Shown here: piece after piece, positions 1-18,477 of the stretch
Numbering within the stretch: position 1 is the stretch's first letter
Layout of the letters: every line of letters starts with the position of its first letter
From: Euptelea pleiosperma
Taxonomy: Eukaryota; Streptophyta; Magnoliopsida; Ranunculales; Eupteleaceae
NCBI GenBank assembly: GCA_035048495.1
Contig: CM068541.1
Span: forward strand, 6,021,929-6,085,928
DNA: 64,000 bases
Direction: 5' to 3'
Notes under the pieces: generated by a model
What the model was told of the DNA's origin: nothing
Seen by the model: only the letters and a program-made list of their open reading frames with translations
Database searches by the model: none
Made by a program: the position numbers and the translations under genes

Positions 1-725
1 CAACAAAAAATCAATTACCTCGCATTGATCCTCAATGTCGACGATGTTCTCGATACTTAAATGGGATCTGTCCTCAACGTTACATTTGCCATAATAATCT
101 GGAATCATAGGCTGAATAAAGGACTTTTCAACGTTGACGTGAATTTCATTAACAAGTATTTTGTGCTCCCGGATGATGCCAGGCCTCTCTAGCTTGATGT
201 TGCAATTGTTAAAATGAACCCCAACATTATTAGGTTCCAAGTCAATAGTATGGGTATCACAGATTGCCTCCTTTCGCAATCGTGCAAGTCCAATAGCGGT
301 CATCATAGTGGTTGGCTGCCGTTTTTGCACATCAGAGCTAATATCTTCTTTCAAGCCTTTAACAAAGCAGTCCACAAGTTTTTGTTCTATCTATTCTGTC
401 CATCCTAGCACTTGATCAGCTAAAGGCTCAAATTGAGCAAGATAATCACAAACTGTCATACTTTGTTGTAGCTTAATCAAAGCTTGTTTGGTGTGAATAA
501 TCTTGTCTTCTTGTGGACGCGCCAAACCCATCACTTGATACATTGTGGTAGGGCAATAGAACTTTGAATAAACTCGAATATTGTTTTTAAAACCATTGAT
601 GAAAACTCCAAGCTACATATTTTCCATCTATCCAATGGTCTTATTTGATAACTGCTCAAACTCTGTTATGTAGTCACGAACTGTTGTCGTTTGACGAAGC
701 TTTAGCAATGCAGACATGTGAACAA
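1..725 (-). mobile_element. Ty3-gypsy gag fragment, degenerate
   Basis: The minus strand translates, through a few stop codons, into retrotransposon gag sequence. Recognisable stretches are TVCDYLAQFEPLADQVLGW, followed by a block ending in TAIGLARLRKEAI, which resemble the Retrotrans_gag signature of plant Ty3-gypsy elements. A second block with the same layout precedes it (around 530-720): TTTVRDYITEFEQLSNKTIG, then a block ending in QVMGLARPQEDKI. The element enters from outside the window and no LTR was found for it. It is a dead remnant; assignment to gypsy gag rests on motif recognition. Confidence 0.7.
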
Positions 726-1133
726 CACGCCAATAACAGGGATGTTGATGGTGTATCAACGGTGCATAGAAAATGATGATGAAAACAATGGATTAGACAA
801 TACCACAAACAATCGATCCTAGGATCATTGCTTTGATACCAATTGATACAAACCTAGTTCGTATCTTGATAATCAAATCTGTAAAATATATAAAAAGGGA
901 GAAATAGATAGAAAGTGATCTAATTTGAGGCAGATCAAACCTCTTGTGCATCTGATTCGAGATGGGAGCAAGCCTCCTACATGCAAACAGTGTCAGTACG
1001 GTTTGATGTCCCTTGCAAAATGTGTTATGTCAATGTTTTCAAAAAAAAATATTTTATAAATTAAAAAGACATTTTTCAAGGAGCATTCAATGGTGGATAC
1101 ACAATTTGTATGCAAATAGTTGCATACTAGATT

Positions 1134-2211
1134 TGTCCGTTTCCAAATGTGGCTAGGATTTGAATTAGTTTCCATTTTAGTAGGTAGGTCTCTAGGGTGA
1201 AAGTCTATATAATGTAACCGATTGCTAAGAAATGAATAGAGAAGAAAAATCTTTTAGTACACGAAAGTGTCAAGAGCATGATTCCCTCAAAGAATCGAAA
1301 ATAGAGAGTGACTCCCTCAAGGAGTCGAACAATAGGAACCGAATTGGGTTCCTATCAATTGGTATCAAAGCGAGCGATCATGGACGAGGAGACAAGGTAA
1401 ATACTGACCAAAGTACTTGCCCTTATCACGGCCGCGCCAGAGGAGTTTGCGCAGTTCAGATAGGACACGAAGACTCGTTTCACACGAATGATGAGATTCG
1501 GCCACCATCTCCAGTTTCTAAGGTGTCACAAGCAAAATCAAGTGTTAAGCTCAAATCGGCTCCAACTAAGTGGAAGGTTGTAGCGAAGCCAAAGTCCGTG
1601 ACCAAACTGAGATCAAAACCGAAGCCAAGAACCAAAAAAAGTTCTGAGAATTGCGACGAGAGCTTTTCCGAGGATAAAAGTGTCGGCTCCAAAGTCGACG
1701 AAAGCGGCATCATGGATCCCAACGAGGTGACACCTATCTCATCAAGCAGACAACACCATGTCAGCTTACCCCTGATATCATGTTACTAGTACTGCCTCGA
1801 GATTTGCATTGACATCGGTACCATGGGCAAATGCGATTTGGGATCCAGGAGGGGGGGCATCGACCTTGAGGACAAAGTCGCTTTTAAGAGTGTGGGGATG
1901 ATGCGACCCTAATTTAGAAAGAGTCAAGGACTCTAATTTTGTTAAGAATAAAGATCCAGATCCCGACTTTGGGTGGGATTGGTACCATTAGAGTAGTTTC
2001 CTAATGTGGCTAGGATTTGAATTAGTTTCCATTTATTAGGTAGGTCTCTAGGATAAAAGTCTATATAATGTAACTGATTGCTGAGAAATGAATAGAGAAG
2101 AAAAACCTTTTAGTACACGAAAGTGTCAATAGCGTGATTCCCTCAAGGAATCGAAAATAGAGTGACTCCCTCAAGGAGTCAAGCGATAGGAACCGAACCA
2201 GGTGCCTATCA
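1134..2211 (+). mobile_element. Short non-autonomous LTR retrotransposon (TRIM-like or internally deleted gypsy)
   Basis: A direct repeat of about 220 bp occurs at about 1134-1357 and 1992-2211; it contains the phrase ATGTGGCTAGGATTTGAATT and ends in CCTATCA. Directly after the first copy is a primer-binding-like site (TTGGTATCAAAGC, about 1360-1372). Before the second is a purine-rich tract (TGTGGGGA, 1891-1898) followed by TGATGCGACC, so the full 3' LTR is probably 1899-2211 and the 5' LTR has lost its first part. The 540-bp interior encodes a lysine- and serine-rich peptide without pol domains. It must have been mobilised by another element. Confidence 0.7.
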
Positions 2212-5030
2212 CGGCAAGATTAGCATTTTTGTTAGGGAGATCTGTAGTTACTGTCTCCTACTAAATTATCCGGAATTATATGGGATTCTATTTTATCGAT
2301 GCTTGGTTTGATTTGAACTCTTAAGAAATTTGGAAAACCGAACTCTAGTTTTCGTTTTCTTGTTGATAGTTATGATGGCGGTTTCCGTGGATTGGCGTGT
2401 CGCGGGTGGCCATTGAACGTTTTAAATTATATATGAGTTTTGATTGTTCTATAATTTGTGTATACTTGTGTTAAAGGAACAGATACGAACTAGGGAATTT
2501 GGTTTAAAAAAATAAATTGAAAGATTATGTAGGTTAATTGAAACATTTAAAAAAAATGCAAGGGATACTGTGCTCGGTTTGTTCCCCCCCCCTTAACTCT
2601 GAGATGTATACCCCGTCTGACGGCCTATCCCACAATGGGAACCCAACTTCGAAGCTACCTTGTATAGGATGTGTTGGAAGGCCATGAGTATGTAACACAA
2701 TACATTGTAAAAAAGACATTTGAGTCACTGTAGTGTCTTTTTTGTACCATCCATCTAATTGTTCCCACTCCATTTTTTCTTGTCTTTTGGAAATGTTTAT
2801 TTGTCCTCAGGATTATGAATAAGGTGGATGATGTACTCCACCATCAATCAAGTTATGCAGTTATCCGGTGTTACATAGTCTTTCCCCATGAATCCAAACT
2901 TGGGAATTGGCATTTGTCAAACTCTTTGTACGCTAAGCCCTACACTTGTATTCTAGTTCTACATTTACTTGGCCTTAGCATGATGAATAGAGGATTCTAA
3001 ACTTCACCATCCCATCAACTGATGCTAATCTATTTGGCGTTACCTAGACTCTCCATTGGGAATCTGAGCTTGCAGTTGGCATGTGTCAGACTCCTTGGTG
3101 ATCATGCATGACACTTCATCACTATATCTGACCTTGCCGAATCCCATGCATCAAGGTTTGCTTAATATCGATGCAAGTTGACCTGTCAATGATGTGCATG
3201 CTGACCCAACTTGGGTTTTTTGAAAGGAAAAAAGAAGTGGAAACCTTACCATCTTCTATGGACGTTGGACTTGAGCTCTAAAAGCCTATTTGTTGCTATA
3301 ATTTTTCTTTTATACTCATATTACTTGACCCCATTTACTGTAATTATGTAAGAAACACAGTTATATTTTTGCACACTATCAAAATTCTACATGTATATTG
3401 CTAAATGCACAATATTTAAATCTATATAATAGGTAGTGTTAAAAGATTTAATGTAGTATCAAAATCATTGTATTATGTATATCTAAGGCAATATGTTACC
3501 ACTTGTGCGTTTAATAGTACTGTTGAAATGTGTATTTTGTTCCTAATTATGTATTGTATGTTTATCAAAAAAATAAAAAACCCAATATTAAACTATTATC
3601 TCCACGACTATAAAGCCAAAGACTGATGTAAGGTTTTTTTTACTGAAATACCCATAGCACTTAAAATGGCAACTAAATGGTTTCATTAAAAATAAACAGG
3701 CCGCTTTGAATTTTTCAACTTCAAAATTTTGCTTTTTTAACTCTCCCTTGAGTTGCCACAATTTTCAGATTTTCACCTTTGGTTGCTAAATTTCCAAAAC
3801 TGTCCCTATTTTGCCAGTGTTTCAAAACTGCCCTTTTGGTTTAAACTTTCCTATTTTGCCACCTCTTCCAAAAATGTTCCTACAATCACTCACATGCAAC
3901 GCACATGCCACCTACTAGTACGAATAAATATAATTTAAGTACAATTCTGATATTAAAGGATCTGTTAGACTTTTAATTGTTTCAATTTCTTGTTTTCCTT
4001 TTTTAAATATGCTTGTGTGTTTTTCAATGTTCAATTATTTTTGCATGGGTGAGTCAGCTTGTCCATTAGGTTTTGCTTTAGGCTTGCCGATATTGACTCA
4101 CCGATACACTTCAAACACTGAGAGCTGTATATGTGTAGTATAGCTTCCATTTTTGGGTGGTTGCACTTTACAAAGTAAGCAGTTATGGATAGTGTAAACT
4201 TTTTATTTATTTAGAGTAAAATAGTCATAAGAATGTTGTTAACAACACCTGTATCCCCATACATCTGCTTTTTTCTGGTTTGGAGATTGCTTTCTTGTTG
4301 ACCAGGAAATATTCTATTTTTTAACCAGAAATCCTAAGCCTGGAAACAAAGTTTCCTAGATATCAGTACTCCTTGTGTATGTATTGTTTGTCTTGGAATC
4401 GCCGTACAACTCAGGTTGAGTAAAGGCTAACTAAAAAACCAAAATTGTTCTTATGATCAATAATTCCCCCATGAGCTTTTACTTACAGAAATAAAGACAC
4501 TAGGAAAGATATTCTTACTTATAGGACAAGTATCGCCCCCAAGGGCACTGCAAGCTCATCAAACACTTCCCCATGAGCAGGGAAATGGATGATTCTTATC
4601 TACCAAGTTCATGTCTGTTCATGCGCCTGCTCTAACTTCTAAAGTGTCACTGTTTTCTCAGTTATTCAAAGTTGAATTCTATATGATTTTCATTATGTGG
4701 TTAATAGAGTTGGAGATAATGTCTAGAAACTTATGACTCGTTCACTTTGAACACCCATTTCTTTCAGTATCCATGTCATCCAAGCCAGCTAACAAATACC
4801 GTCATGTGCTATTCTCTGCTTCGACGCTTGATTTGTGGAGCATTTGTACTTCTTTAGAAATTACAACGTCATCAACAACATGCAATACTTCTGTGAAATC
4901 TTCTGTTCCAAAAAACCATCACAACCTACATATATATAGATGGTCACTTTAAGCAATCTCAGGTAAGTGAACATGCTGAGGTGGATGGTATATAATCTAC
5001 CATGTGGTCCTGAAATTGATTTCAAGTTGT
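2212..5030. other. Intergenic DNA, no gene recognised
   Basis: AT-rich sequence with only short spurious ORFs. Two blocks, about 2815-2960 and 3000-3130, look like an old tandem duplication: both contain a TTGGGAAT / GGCATKTGTCARACTC pattern. Earlier exons of the SAM-domain gene further right could lie here, but none could be identified. Confidence 0.4.
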
Positions 5031-5035
5031 TGGGA

Positions 5036-5115
5036 TCAAGCCTGTAGCTCAATTGGTTAATCCAGGCATTAGATCTCCAACCTGTTCCAAACATGAGCTC
5101 CAGGTGCATTGACAT
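5036..5115 (+). mobile_element. Possible SINE head (tRNA-like A and B boxes)
   Basis: The sequence contains TGTAGCTCAATTGGTTAATCC, which matches a pol III A box, and about 35 bp later GTTCCAAACATGAGC, which resembles a B box. It cannot fold as a tRNA (no matching acceptor stem), so a SINE remnant is the likelier reading. No poly-A tail or target duplication was found. Confidence 0.3.
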
Positions 5116-5887
5116 ACCAGCATCACTTGTTAGAAGAACAAAGGCATTTAAAGATACTAAGAGAGGGTTTCCAATTTTTATGATATTTCAATGTGAAAGG
5201 AGCAATGAGGTATCATTCTTGTAGCTCAACCTTGTTCTGTAGCATCATGAAGATCCTCAAAATCTCGTGTCTTGCTTGATGCCCTAAATTTTTGGTCCTT
5301 TTAAGTGCTAAACCTTCCCTTCCATCCGTAATGGTAACTAGTTAACTTCTTTATGTATCCATCCAGGAATGTGTCCTTTACAAATTGTGAAAAAAGGCCA
5401 CTCCTATGTGTGGTTTTCGTATAGCTAACAGAACATTTGTATCCTCATGTACTTTATTATTGTCCATTTTTCTCATTGTGATGTTAGAGGGATGTTGATA
5501 CTTGCAACTAACTACTTTCATGGTCAGTAATCTAAGAATTTTGTAATGGCATATTTCTCGATAACAGCAGTCAATTTGCACGTCTTTTCCTACCAAAGTT
5601 GATATATTGCTGTAACAAATGATTTAAGCCAACTCCTAAACAGAATAGTTGTAGGAGAGTGGGATGGATTATAATAAAGGTGGTATAGGAAACAGATTGT
5701 TGAATCAGATAACAACTTGGTTGACTGATATGTATTACTAGAAGAAGTATCTTATTGGGCGACTGCAGTTGGCTTGAGGGAGAGAGAAACACCTCTAATA
5801 ATTTTCACATCGAAGTATTATTTCTAGGTTTTCCATGAAGAAATAAAGGTCATAAACTGCTATGCTTTTGGTATTTAGGCAGCATTT

Positions 5888-5919
5888 CTGGAGAGAGAGA
5901 GAGAGAGAGAGAGAGAGAA
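5888..5919 (+). repeat. (GA)n microsatellite
   Basis: Perfect GA dinucleotide run upstream of the SAM-domain exon. Confidence 0.9.
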
Positions 5920-6118
5920 CCAGAGATGAGTGTTGGATAAAAAAGACTTATGTAGTGCATGTATGTGTGTGTACTTCATATGTTTGCCTGGATTTTTTCC
6001 CGTATTTTGAAAATGCCAAAACCCAAAGTGTACTCAAAACTTTTCCTGTTTTGAATTTTTTTTTTCTGTACGCCAAATTGCTAACTAGGTGCCTCACTGC
6101 TGTATATATGCTTTGTAG

Positions 6119-6977
6119 GATGTTGGGTTGTGGTTGGAAGAGATAAATCTTGGTAGCTACCGCCAGATTTTTGAAGATAATGGTGTCAATGGAGAGTACT
6201 TGGAGAGTTTGTCCATGTTCACAACTGAACAGATTCTTCGTTTTATAAGGCGATGCCACATGAAATGGGGAGACTTTATCACACTGTGCAAGGAGCTTAG
6301 ACGCATTAAAGGTTCTCTCTCTCTCTCTCTCCAGGTTTAGTCAACCAGTTGCCTTGGAGATTTATGAAAAAAGCAAGGTGTTATCACTCACCATTTCCAT
6401 GGAAGAAATGTTTTTATAAGAGACAGCTACCTACTAACTGTTAGTATTTCCCCCCTTAGTCTAACATATATTGAGATAAGGGGGACATGATCCTTCCTGA
6501 TTTCTCTGGCACAGTAATCAGGTGGGCTCATGCCTCAACGGTTGTTTCATGAAACCATTATCAGTCTAGTTGGTTGTTGCTACCACTAAAATCATCCCTC
6601 CCCTAATTTATGCACATCACTTACATTTTAATTGAAGATAAGAGACAAAGGAGTACAGGGAACTCCATATATCTTTGCAGTTCTTTAAGTGAACTTAAAA
6701 ATACCTGTGTATGGGTACCCCACCACTAGTACAGCAGTGATACCTCTGTCACCATTGATTGGTTGAGACACATTGTTTGAGGCATGCTTCAAGTGTTGCA
6801 CTATTGAACACTTCCTCTAGTTACTGACATGAAGTGTCATCCACAGTTGCTTGCCTGAAAGGAGAGCAAGAAGTTCGCCGACCATGGTGGGCCCCAGCCT
6901 GCTTTGCTACAGTCTTTGTGAAGGTGGCGAAGCGCAACAGACAGTCCCGAGTTGTTTCCTTGAAGCTGGAACCATGA
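6119..6977 (+). CDS. SAM-domain protein, last two exons (5' part not identified)
   Basis: Two exons give the C-terminal 107 residues of a plant sterile alpha motif protein. Exon a is 6119-6311 (acceptor TTTGTAG, donor G|GT at 6312) and encodes DVGLWLEEINLGSYRQIF and the rest of the SAM fold (about residues 1-64). Exon b is 6847-6977 (acceptor CCACAG), starts VACLKGEQEVRRPWWAP and ends VVSLKLEP before TGA. The frame closes across the intron (AAAG|TT). I recognise the C-terminal region as that of the small Arabidopsis SAM protein family that I recall as At3g07760-like; its molecular role is unknown to me, and SAM domains generally mediate protein-protein or RNA contacts. The first exon starts in codon phase 0 and lacks a plausible start codon, so one or more upstream exons are missing from my model. 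They may lie in 2.2-6.1 kb or outside the window. Confidence 0.8.
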
Positions 6978-7616
6978 TACGAGCGTTGTTTGTATGTATG
7001 CTTCTTTTTTTTTCTCTTTTTTATTTAAAGAAAAAAGGAACTTTTTATCTTCAGAAAACCTGTCAGGGTGTTGCTGTTAGTTTTTCCTATAATGTAAGCT
7101 TTTCTGTCGATTTATTTCTGTTGGTTTTGGAGTTGTTTCATTTGGGCTAATCTGCGTTCATGGACATCAAAAGAACACAATGAATTGTAACAGTGACATT
7201 ACGATAGCGCCATTACTTTGGAAGAAATATACATTGTTATGGCATTTCTCTGAAGTTTCTAGAAAAACGTCTCATGTCCTTTCAAGCAACGATATGACCC
7301 TGCAACCATACAAAACTGATCAGGAAGGTGATGGTTGTGGGTAGCAATTACAGGTGCTAGGCCACACTTCGCTAATGATCGATCCAGTTAGTTTTGACGT
7401 GAGCTCGATGTGCTTGTTAAGTCCAAGCAAATAATTTTTACTACTAATGATTAACAGCGATTGATGCTTACACTCCCAAAAGTCGCCACATAACAAAGGA
7501 AAAAAAAACAATTAAGGCAAAAAAAGAAGGTTGCTTGGGCAACATTTTTGAAAAATACAAAGAGAGAATTAGGCAGTGGCAATGGCAATGGCAATGGCCG
7601 CCGCGAACTCTGGAGA

Positions 7617-7658
<42 letters not shown>

Positions 7659-8685
7659 TTGCAGGTTCAAATGGTGCGAAGGGAGAGAGACATAATGTGG
7701 ACCCCGGTTAAAAGCCGCCTTCACACGCTAGCCACCAACTTGGCTTGCCGTTACAAACAAAAAAAGGGTATTTTAGTACTTCACCACTGGAAAACAATGC
7801 GAATTAGTGAGACCCCTCATGTATTTTGTGAAATAAATAAGACTCCCTTTGCTGGTTGGTCAATGTCACCAATTCACATAAAAGGTAATGCGCCTATGAA
7901 CCCCATGCATCACCAACCATTAACTCTATAGGGGACACTTGTGTAGGAGATAAAATCGGGATTGCCGTCCCATCTCCTATCCTCCCACAACAAACAATCT
8001 CAAGTTAAATAATTAATATATAAAAAATATACAAAAAATACAAGATAAATAGCACATAAAACATAATAAAAAGACACTGATCTTACGTGGTTCATTGCTG
8101 GTCTCTTGCCGGCGACTACATCTACGTAAAGTCAATTTTTTCCGGCTAATCTTTCATCATCAAATCACCCATTACAAAGCAGCCTCTTTACATACATTTT
8201 CCCTCTTTCACTCTCTAAGCTTCTCTCATGTGCAACCCCCATGGTTCCACCTCCAAAAAGGATCCCCTTTCCTTCTGCAAATTCTTATCTTTATAGGCTC
8301 TCCCCTCTGTCACGTGTCGACCCGAGAGGGTCTCTAGGGATTTGGGGAGTGATCTAGTACTTTGCAGTGTATCAATCCTGATACATACATATTTACTATT
8401 TTTATGTATCTACAACTTGCAAGACTAAGATAGCGATGACACATGGCAACACATTATCTGAGACCAAGGAGCGGTCGAGAGATCATTATTAGCAATCGGA
8501 CAGATCATCACGATAACAGCCGAGATAAGCGATTGTTTCAGATTGGAAGACACACCGAATGAAAATCCGAGAGAAATATGGTAAAAGATGATAGACCAAG
8601 AGAAAAAGCTAGTTCTAGGCAACCTTGTAGTCAGCTCTGAGAACAAGAACACGACAATCATAAAGACCATCGACAAGCCGCCACC
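6978..8685. other. 3' flank of the SAM gene and LTR-like debris
   Basis: Presumed 3'UTR to about 7240, then non-coding sequence with a (GGCAAT)n stretch near 7575 and a (GA)n run at about 7614-7651. Around 8085-8115 the phrase TTACGTGGTTC followed by CTACATCTACGT resembles the edge of a minus-strand plant LTR, but no partner repeat is present. No gene is recognised. Confidence 0.4.
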
Positions 8686-9141
8686 TGTTGTACTAGTACC
8701 ATAAACCCCGATCTATGCCACGTCATATGAGTGGCGAATATTAGTGTACGAAGCAATACAATCATAATCATGCTCCTTTACACGTCACCAGGCACAAATC
8801 CCTATAAATAAGGGCAACAATAGTAAAGAAAGGTACGCAATCTTGATTTAAGACATTTTAACGCTTCATTTGGAGTAAAAAATTAACTTAAGCATCGGAG
8901 GCTCTGTCGGTGGATCCCCACCAACAGAGTGTCGTGCAGGGTGTTACGGCGTTCTCAGATAGTGTTACTGCGCTTTCAGATAGTGTTACGGCGTCATCGA
9001 GTTGCTTCGCGGCATCCTCAGATTGCTTGACGGTGTAATCGGATTGATAGTCGGCTAACCTCGGGAGGGAGGTCCAGATTGACCCCTTGTGTTTGACTTG
9101 GTCGTTGTGCGCATTTCGAGAGTGAGGGATTTTTCCCCCAC
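8686..9141 (+). mobile_element. Possible solo gypsy LTR
   Basis: The block starts TGTTGTACTAGTACC and ends CCCCCACA. It has a TATA-like CCCTATAAATAAGG at about 8810, then ACTTAAGCATCGGAGGCTC, a phrase typical of the R-U5 part of plant gypsy LTRs. I found no flanking target duplication, so boundaries are approximate. Confidence 0.4.
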
Positions 9142-9514
9142 AAACTCCTCTAAAAGACTAAAATATCCCCACAAAAACAGTTTTCTTCTTGTAGATTAGG
9201 GTAAGATTGCAAAATTTTCAGGGGTATTTGGTCTTTTTAGTAAAGAGTATGGTTGGTTAATCCTGGCTCACGGCATTGACCAATGGTCAAAAGGGAGTCT
9301 TACTAACATCTCCAGGTATAAGGGTTCTTACTAATTGGCCCTATTTCCCAGGGTGTAGTACTAAAATGTCCCAAAGATCAACAAGTTTGTGGGCCATTCA
9401 TATAGTCTTCCTCAAGCAAATTCAAAGATTCACAAGTCTTATCAGGGGCACTTCGGTAAATAACAACTGAAGTCCCAGCCAAGCAACGTGGGTCCTAGCA
9501 CGAGATCTTTAAAT

Positions 9515-9524
9515 GCCACGTGGC
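9515..9524. promoter_or_regulatory. G-box of the Lhcb2 promoter
   Basis: Perfect palindrome GCCACGTGGC, 225 bp upstream of the Lhcb2 start codon. G-boxes bind bZIP (HY5/GBF) and bHLH (PIF) factors and are typical of light-regulated genes. Function here is inferred from position. Confidence 0.75.
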
Positions 9525-9565
9525 AGAACTGTGGCCTATTATTCTTACCTCAAACAAATCAGAAT

Positions 9566-9620
9566 GGATATCCGGATTCAAGAAGATCGACCAATAGGGT
9601 GGTGCTGACTTGTAGATATC
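9566..9620 (+). promoter_or_regulatory. GATA motifs and CCAAT box of the Lhcb2 promoter
   Basis: GGATATCC (9566-9573), CCAAT (9591-9595) and GATATC (9615-9620) lie between the G-box and the TATA box. A CCAAT plus GATA cluster just upstream of TATA is the known layout of CAB gene promoters that respond to light and clock. Confidence 0.6.
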
Positions 9621-9646
9621 CTCATCCACAACATCTCCCCCCTCTT

Positions 9647-9654
9647 CTATTTAA
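9647..9654 (+). promoter_or_regulatory. TATA box of Lhcb2
   Basis: CTATTTAA, 86 bp before the start codon, in a CT-rich context. This would place transcription start near 9680 and leave a 5'UTR of about 60 nt, normal for Lhcb genes. Confidence 0.6.
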
Positions 9655-9739
9655 CTCCCTTCCCTCTCTTGCTACCAATTAGCCCCTTATCAACCAAGCT
9701 GTAACAAAGAAAAGAACAACAAATCAGCCTTTGGGAATC

Positions 9740-10692
9740 ATGGCGACCTCGGCGATCCAACGGTCAGCATTCGCCGGCCAGACGGCTTTGAAGCCGCAGA
9801 ATGACCTCGTTCAGAAGGTCGGCGTCTTCGGAGGCCGCATCTCCATGCGTAGGACGGTAAAGAGTGTTGCACAAAGCATGTGGTAAGTACTAAATACATG
9901 CAATTCTGAATTACCCTATCTATTAGTCTCCTAAGTCACTATATGAGCTAAAACATGGACGGTTTGATTATTTTGGGTGGCTAACAAATTTTTATGATGT
10001 GTCATCTGAATCTGACACATGATTAGCATCTGACAAACAGGTACGGTCCAGACCGCCCGAAGTACTTGGGCCCATTTTCTGAGCAAACTCCATCATACCT
10101 GACTGGTGAATTCCCTGGTGACTATGGGTGGGACACTGCCGGATTGTCAGCTGACCCCGAGACATTCGCCAAGAACCGTGAGCTCGAGGTGATCCACTGT
10201 CGATGGGCCATGCTCGGTGCACTTGGCTGTGTCTTCCCTGAGATCCTTTCAAAGAATGGTGTCAAATTTGGTGAGGCAGTGTGGTTCAAAGCTGGGTCCC
10301 AGATCTTCTCCGAAGGTGGGCTCGATTACCTTGGCAACCCGAACCTCGTCCACGCCCAAAGTATCCTTGCAATCTGGGCTTGCCAAGTTGTTCTTATGGG
10401 GTTCGTTGAGGGGTACCGAGTCGGTGGAGGGCCACTCGGGGAAGGATTGGATAAAATTTACCCAGGTGGTGCTTTCGATCCCCTCGGATTGGCTGATGAC
10501 CCAGAGGCCTTTGCAGAATTGAAGGTGAAGGAGATCAAGAACGGTAGGCTGGCAATGTTCTCTATGTTTGGATATTTTGTTCAGGCCATTGTCACCGGAA
10601 AAGGCCCAATTGAGAACCTTTCTGACCACATCGCCGACCCAGTTGCCAACAATGCATGGGCTTATGCCACCAACTTCGTCCCCGGAAAGTGA
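9740..10692 (+). CDS. LHCB2: Chlorophyll a/b-binding protein of LHCII type 2 (Lhcb2), complete
   Basis: Exons 9740-9882 and 10041-10692 (intron GTAAGT...CAAACAG) encode 264 aa, the usual length. The protein is an antenna component of photosystem II in the thylakoid and binds chlorophyll a/b and carotenoids in LHCII trimers. Visible features: transit peptide (about 1-37, MATSAIQ start), RRTVK at 37-41 whose Thr39 is the site type phosphorylated by STN7 in state transitions, trimerisation motif WYGPDR (48-53), and three membrane helices: B with [12 protein letters not shown] (chlorophyll ligands E, H, R), C with [10 protein letters not shown] with [10 protein letters not shown]. The C-terminus [10 protein letters not shown] is typical. 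One intron after W48 is usual for Lhcb2 and argues against type 1, which is normally intronless. The start has a good context (AATCATGG). It converges with AGD2 downstream. Confidence 0.97.
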
Positions 10693-10745
10693 AAATTACC
10701 AGAATTTGTACCCAAACTGTAGTAACACTGGCTGTGAAGTTGGTC

Positions 10746-10751
10746 AATAAA
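10746..10751 (+). terminator. Poly(A) signal of Lhcb2
   Basis: AATAAA, 54 bp after the stop codon. Confidence 0.6.
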
Positions 10752-10839
10752 TCTAAATTTATTAGTAAAAACTGTTAAAACTTGGAACTGCTTTGCTGCT
10801 AAAGAGTTGATAAACCTGCTGCTTTATATTTTTCTGCAT

Positions 10840-11000
10840 CATAAGCCTTTTCCCAACGGTTTGGGTCGGCTACACAAATCCTGTCTAAAGCCATCACTTC
10901 TGTTAAACTTTTCAGGTTATACCCAGTAAAAATAGATTTATCCTGTTTCTCCATTCAATCATGTCTAAAACCATCCCTTCCCTTAAAACACAGTAAAAAT
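10840..11000 (-). mobile_element. RTE LINE 3'-end fragment
   Basis: CATCATAAGCCTTTTCCCAA followed by GGTCGGCTACACAAATCCTG and CCATTCAATCATGTCTAAA is the reverse complement of the conserved 3' end of plant RTE LINEs. It lies between the convergent Lhcb2 and AGD2 genes. Confidence 0.65.
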
Positions 11001-11466
11001 TGATTTCTTGGAGATTTCGAATAGTAACCATTAAAAACTATTTTTGTCGATTAATATTTCAAGAGCATTCAATCACTGAGCTTCCTTTCGCCTGGATCAG
11101 ATCACAAGAATAATATAAACCAGACACAATGTCCATTCAAGAGCGAAGAAATGCAACGAGCTTCTGGGCAGGACTTGTCAACCATCGTAAAGTCAGCCCA
11201 CTGATTGAACGGTCCGGATAAAATCATATTAGGTAGTACAGAATACTCTCTTATGATTATAGAATACATCAATATACAAATCCGACTAGCATCAATTCAT
11301 ACAACTGAGGAAACGCTTTTGCATTTATAATAATAGAAATAAAACGAACTGTCAAGGGAGAAATACAAAATAGAAGATAACCTCCTCAGGTCCTGAAAGT
11401 ACCACTAAAGAAAGCACAGAACAGATAAATAGAGAATGTTGGAACCCGTTGGAACAATACGCTCTC

Positions 11467-18079
<6,613 letters not shown>

Positions 18080-18470
18080 TTTCTACAGAAACGGAGGTAG
18101 ATGAAGTCTGTAATTGCAGAAGAGATCTTTAGTTAGTTAAGTTGATTTGAGAAAGTGGATGCGTTAATTAAAACCCTAGAAATTTTGTCTGAGAAGTTCG
18201 GAGAGTCGAATGGGTGGGAATACCTCTTGAAGTTCAAAAAATGAGGCAGCCGCCGTAAATGCTTTGAAACCCTAGGTACACTATTAGCAGCCAAAGCAGT
18301 GAGTAAGCAAAGGAAAGATTCCGAACGATGTGGGTACAAACAGCGTTAACCTGGCGCAATATCCTTGCCCCTACACTTAGGTGTACTTGGCGCAATATCA
18401 TTGGCGTATGATCGCTGGTTCTAAATTTCCGCCGCTTCAAAAATTGTCTCCCAACGAGTAAAACCTTCGA
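18080..18470 (-). promoter_or_regulatory. AGD2 5'UTR and promoter region
   Basis: Upstream flank of the AGD2 start codon. The 5'UTR is presumably in the first 100-150 bp. I see no convincing TATA box or light element. Beyond 18470 a MITE begins. Confidence 0.4.
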
Positions 18471-18477
18471 TGATCAG

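Noticed and set aside
1232..1789. 185-codon frame as a host gene
   Set aside because: It starts within an LTR and runs through the primer site of the miniature LTR element.
5036..5115. A tRNA gene (A and B boxes)
   Set aside because: No acceptor-stem pairing or anticodon arm of correct geometry; treated as a SINE-like fragment.
10249..10629. 126-codon frame antisense to Lhcb2
   Set aside because: A shadow of the GC-rich Lhcb2 exon; its peptide has no recognisable features.
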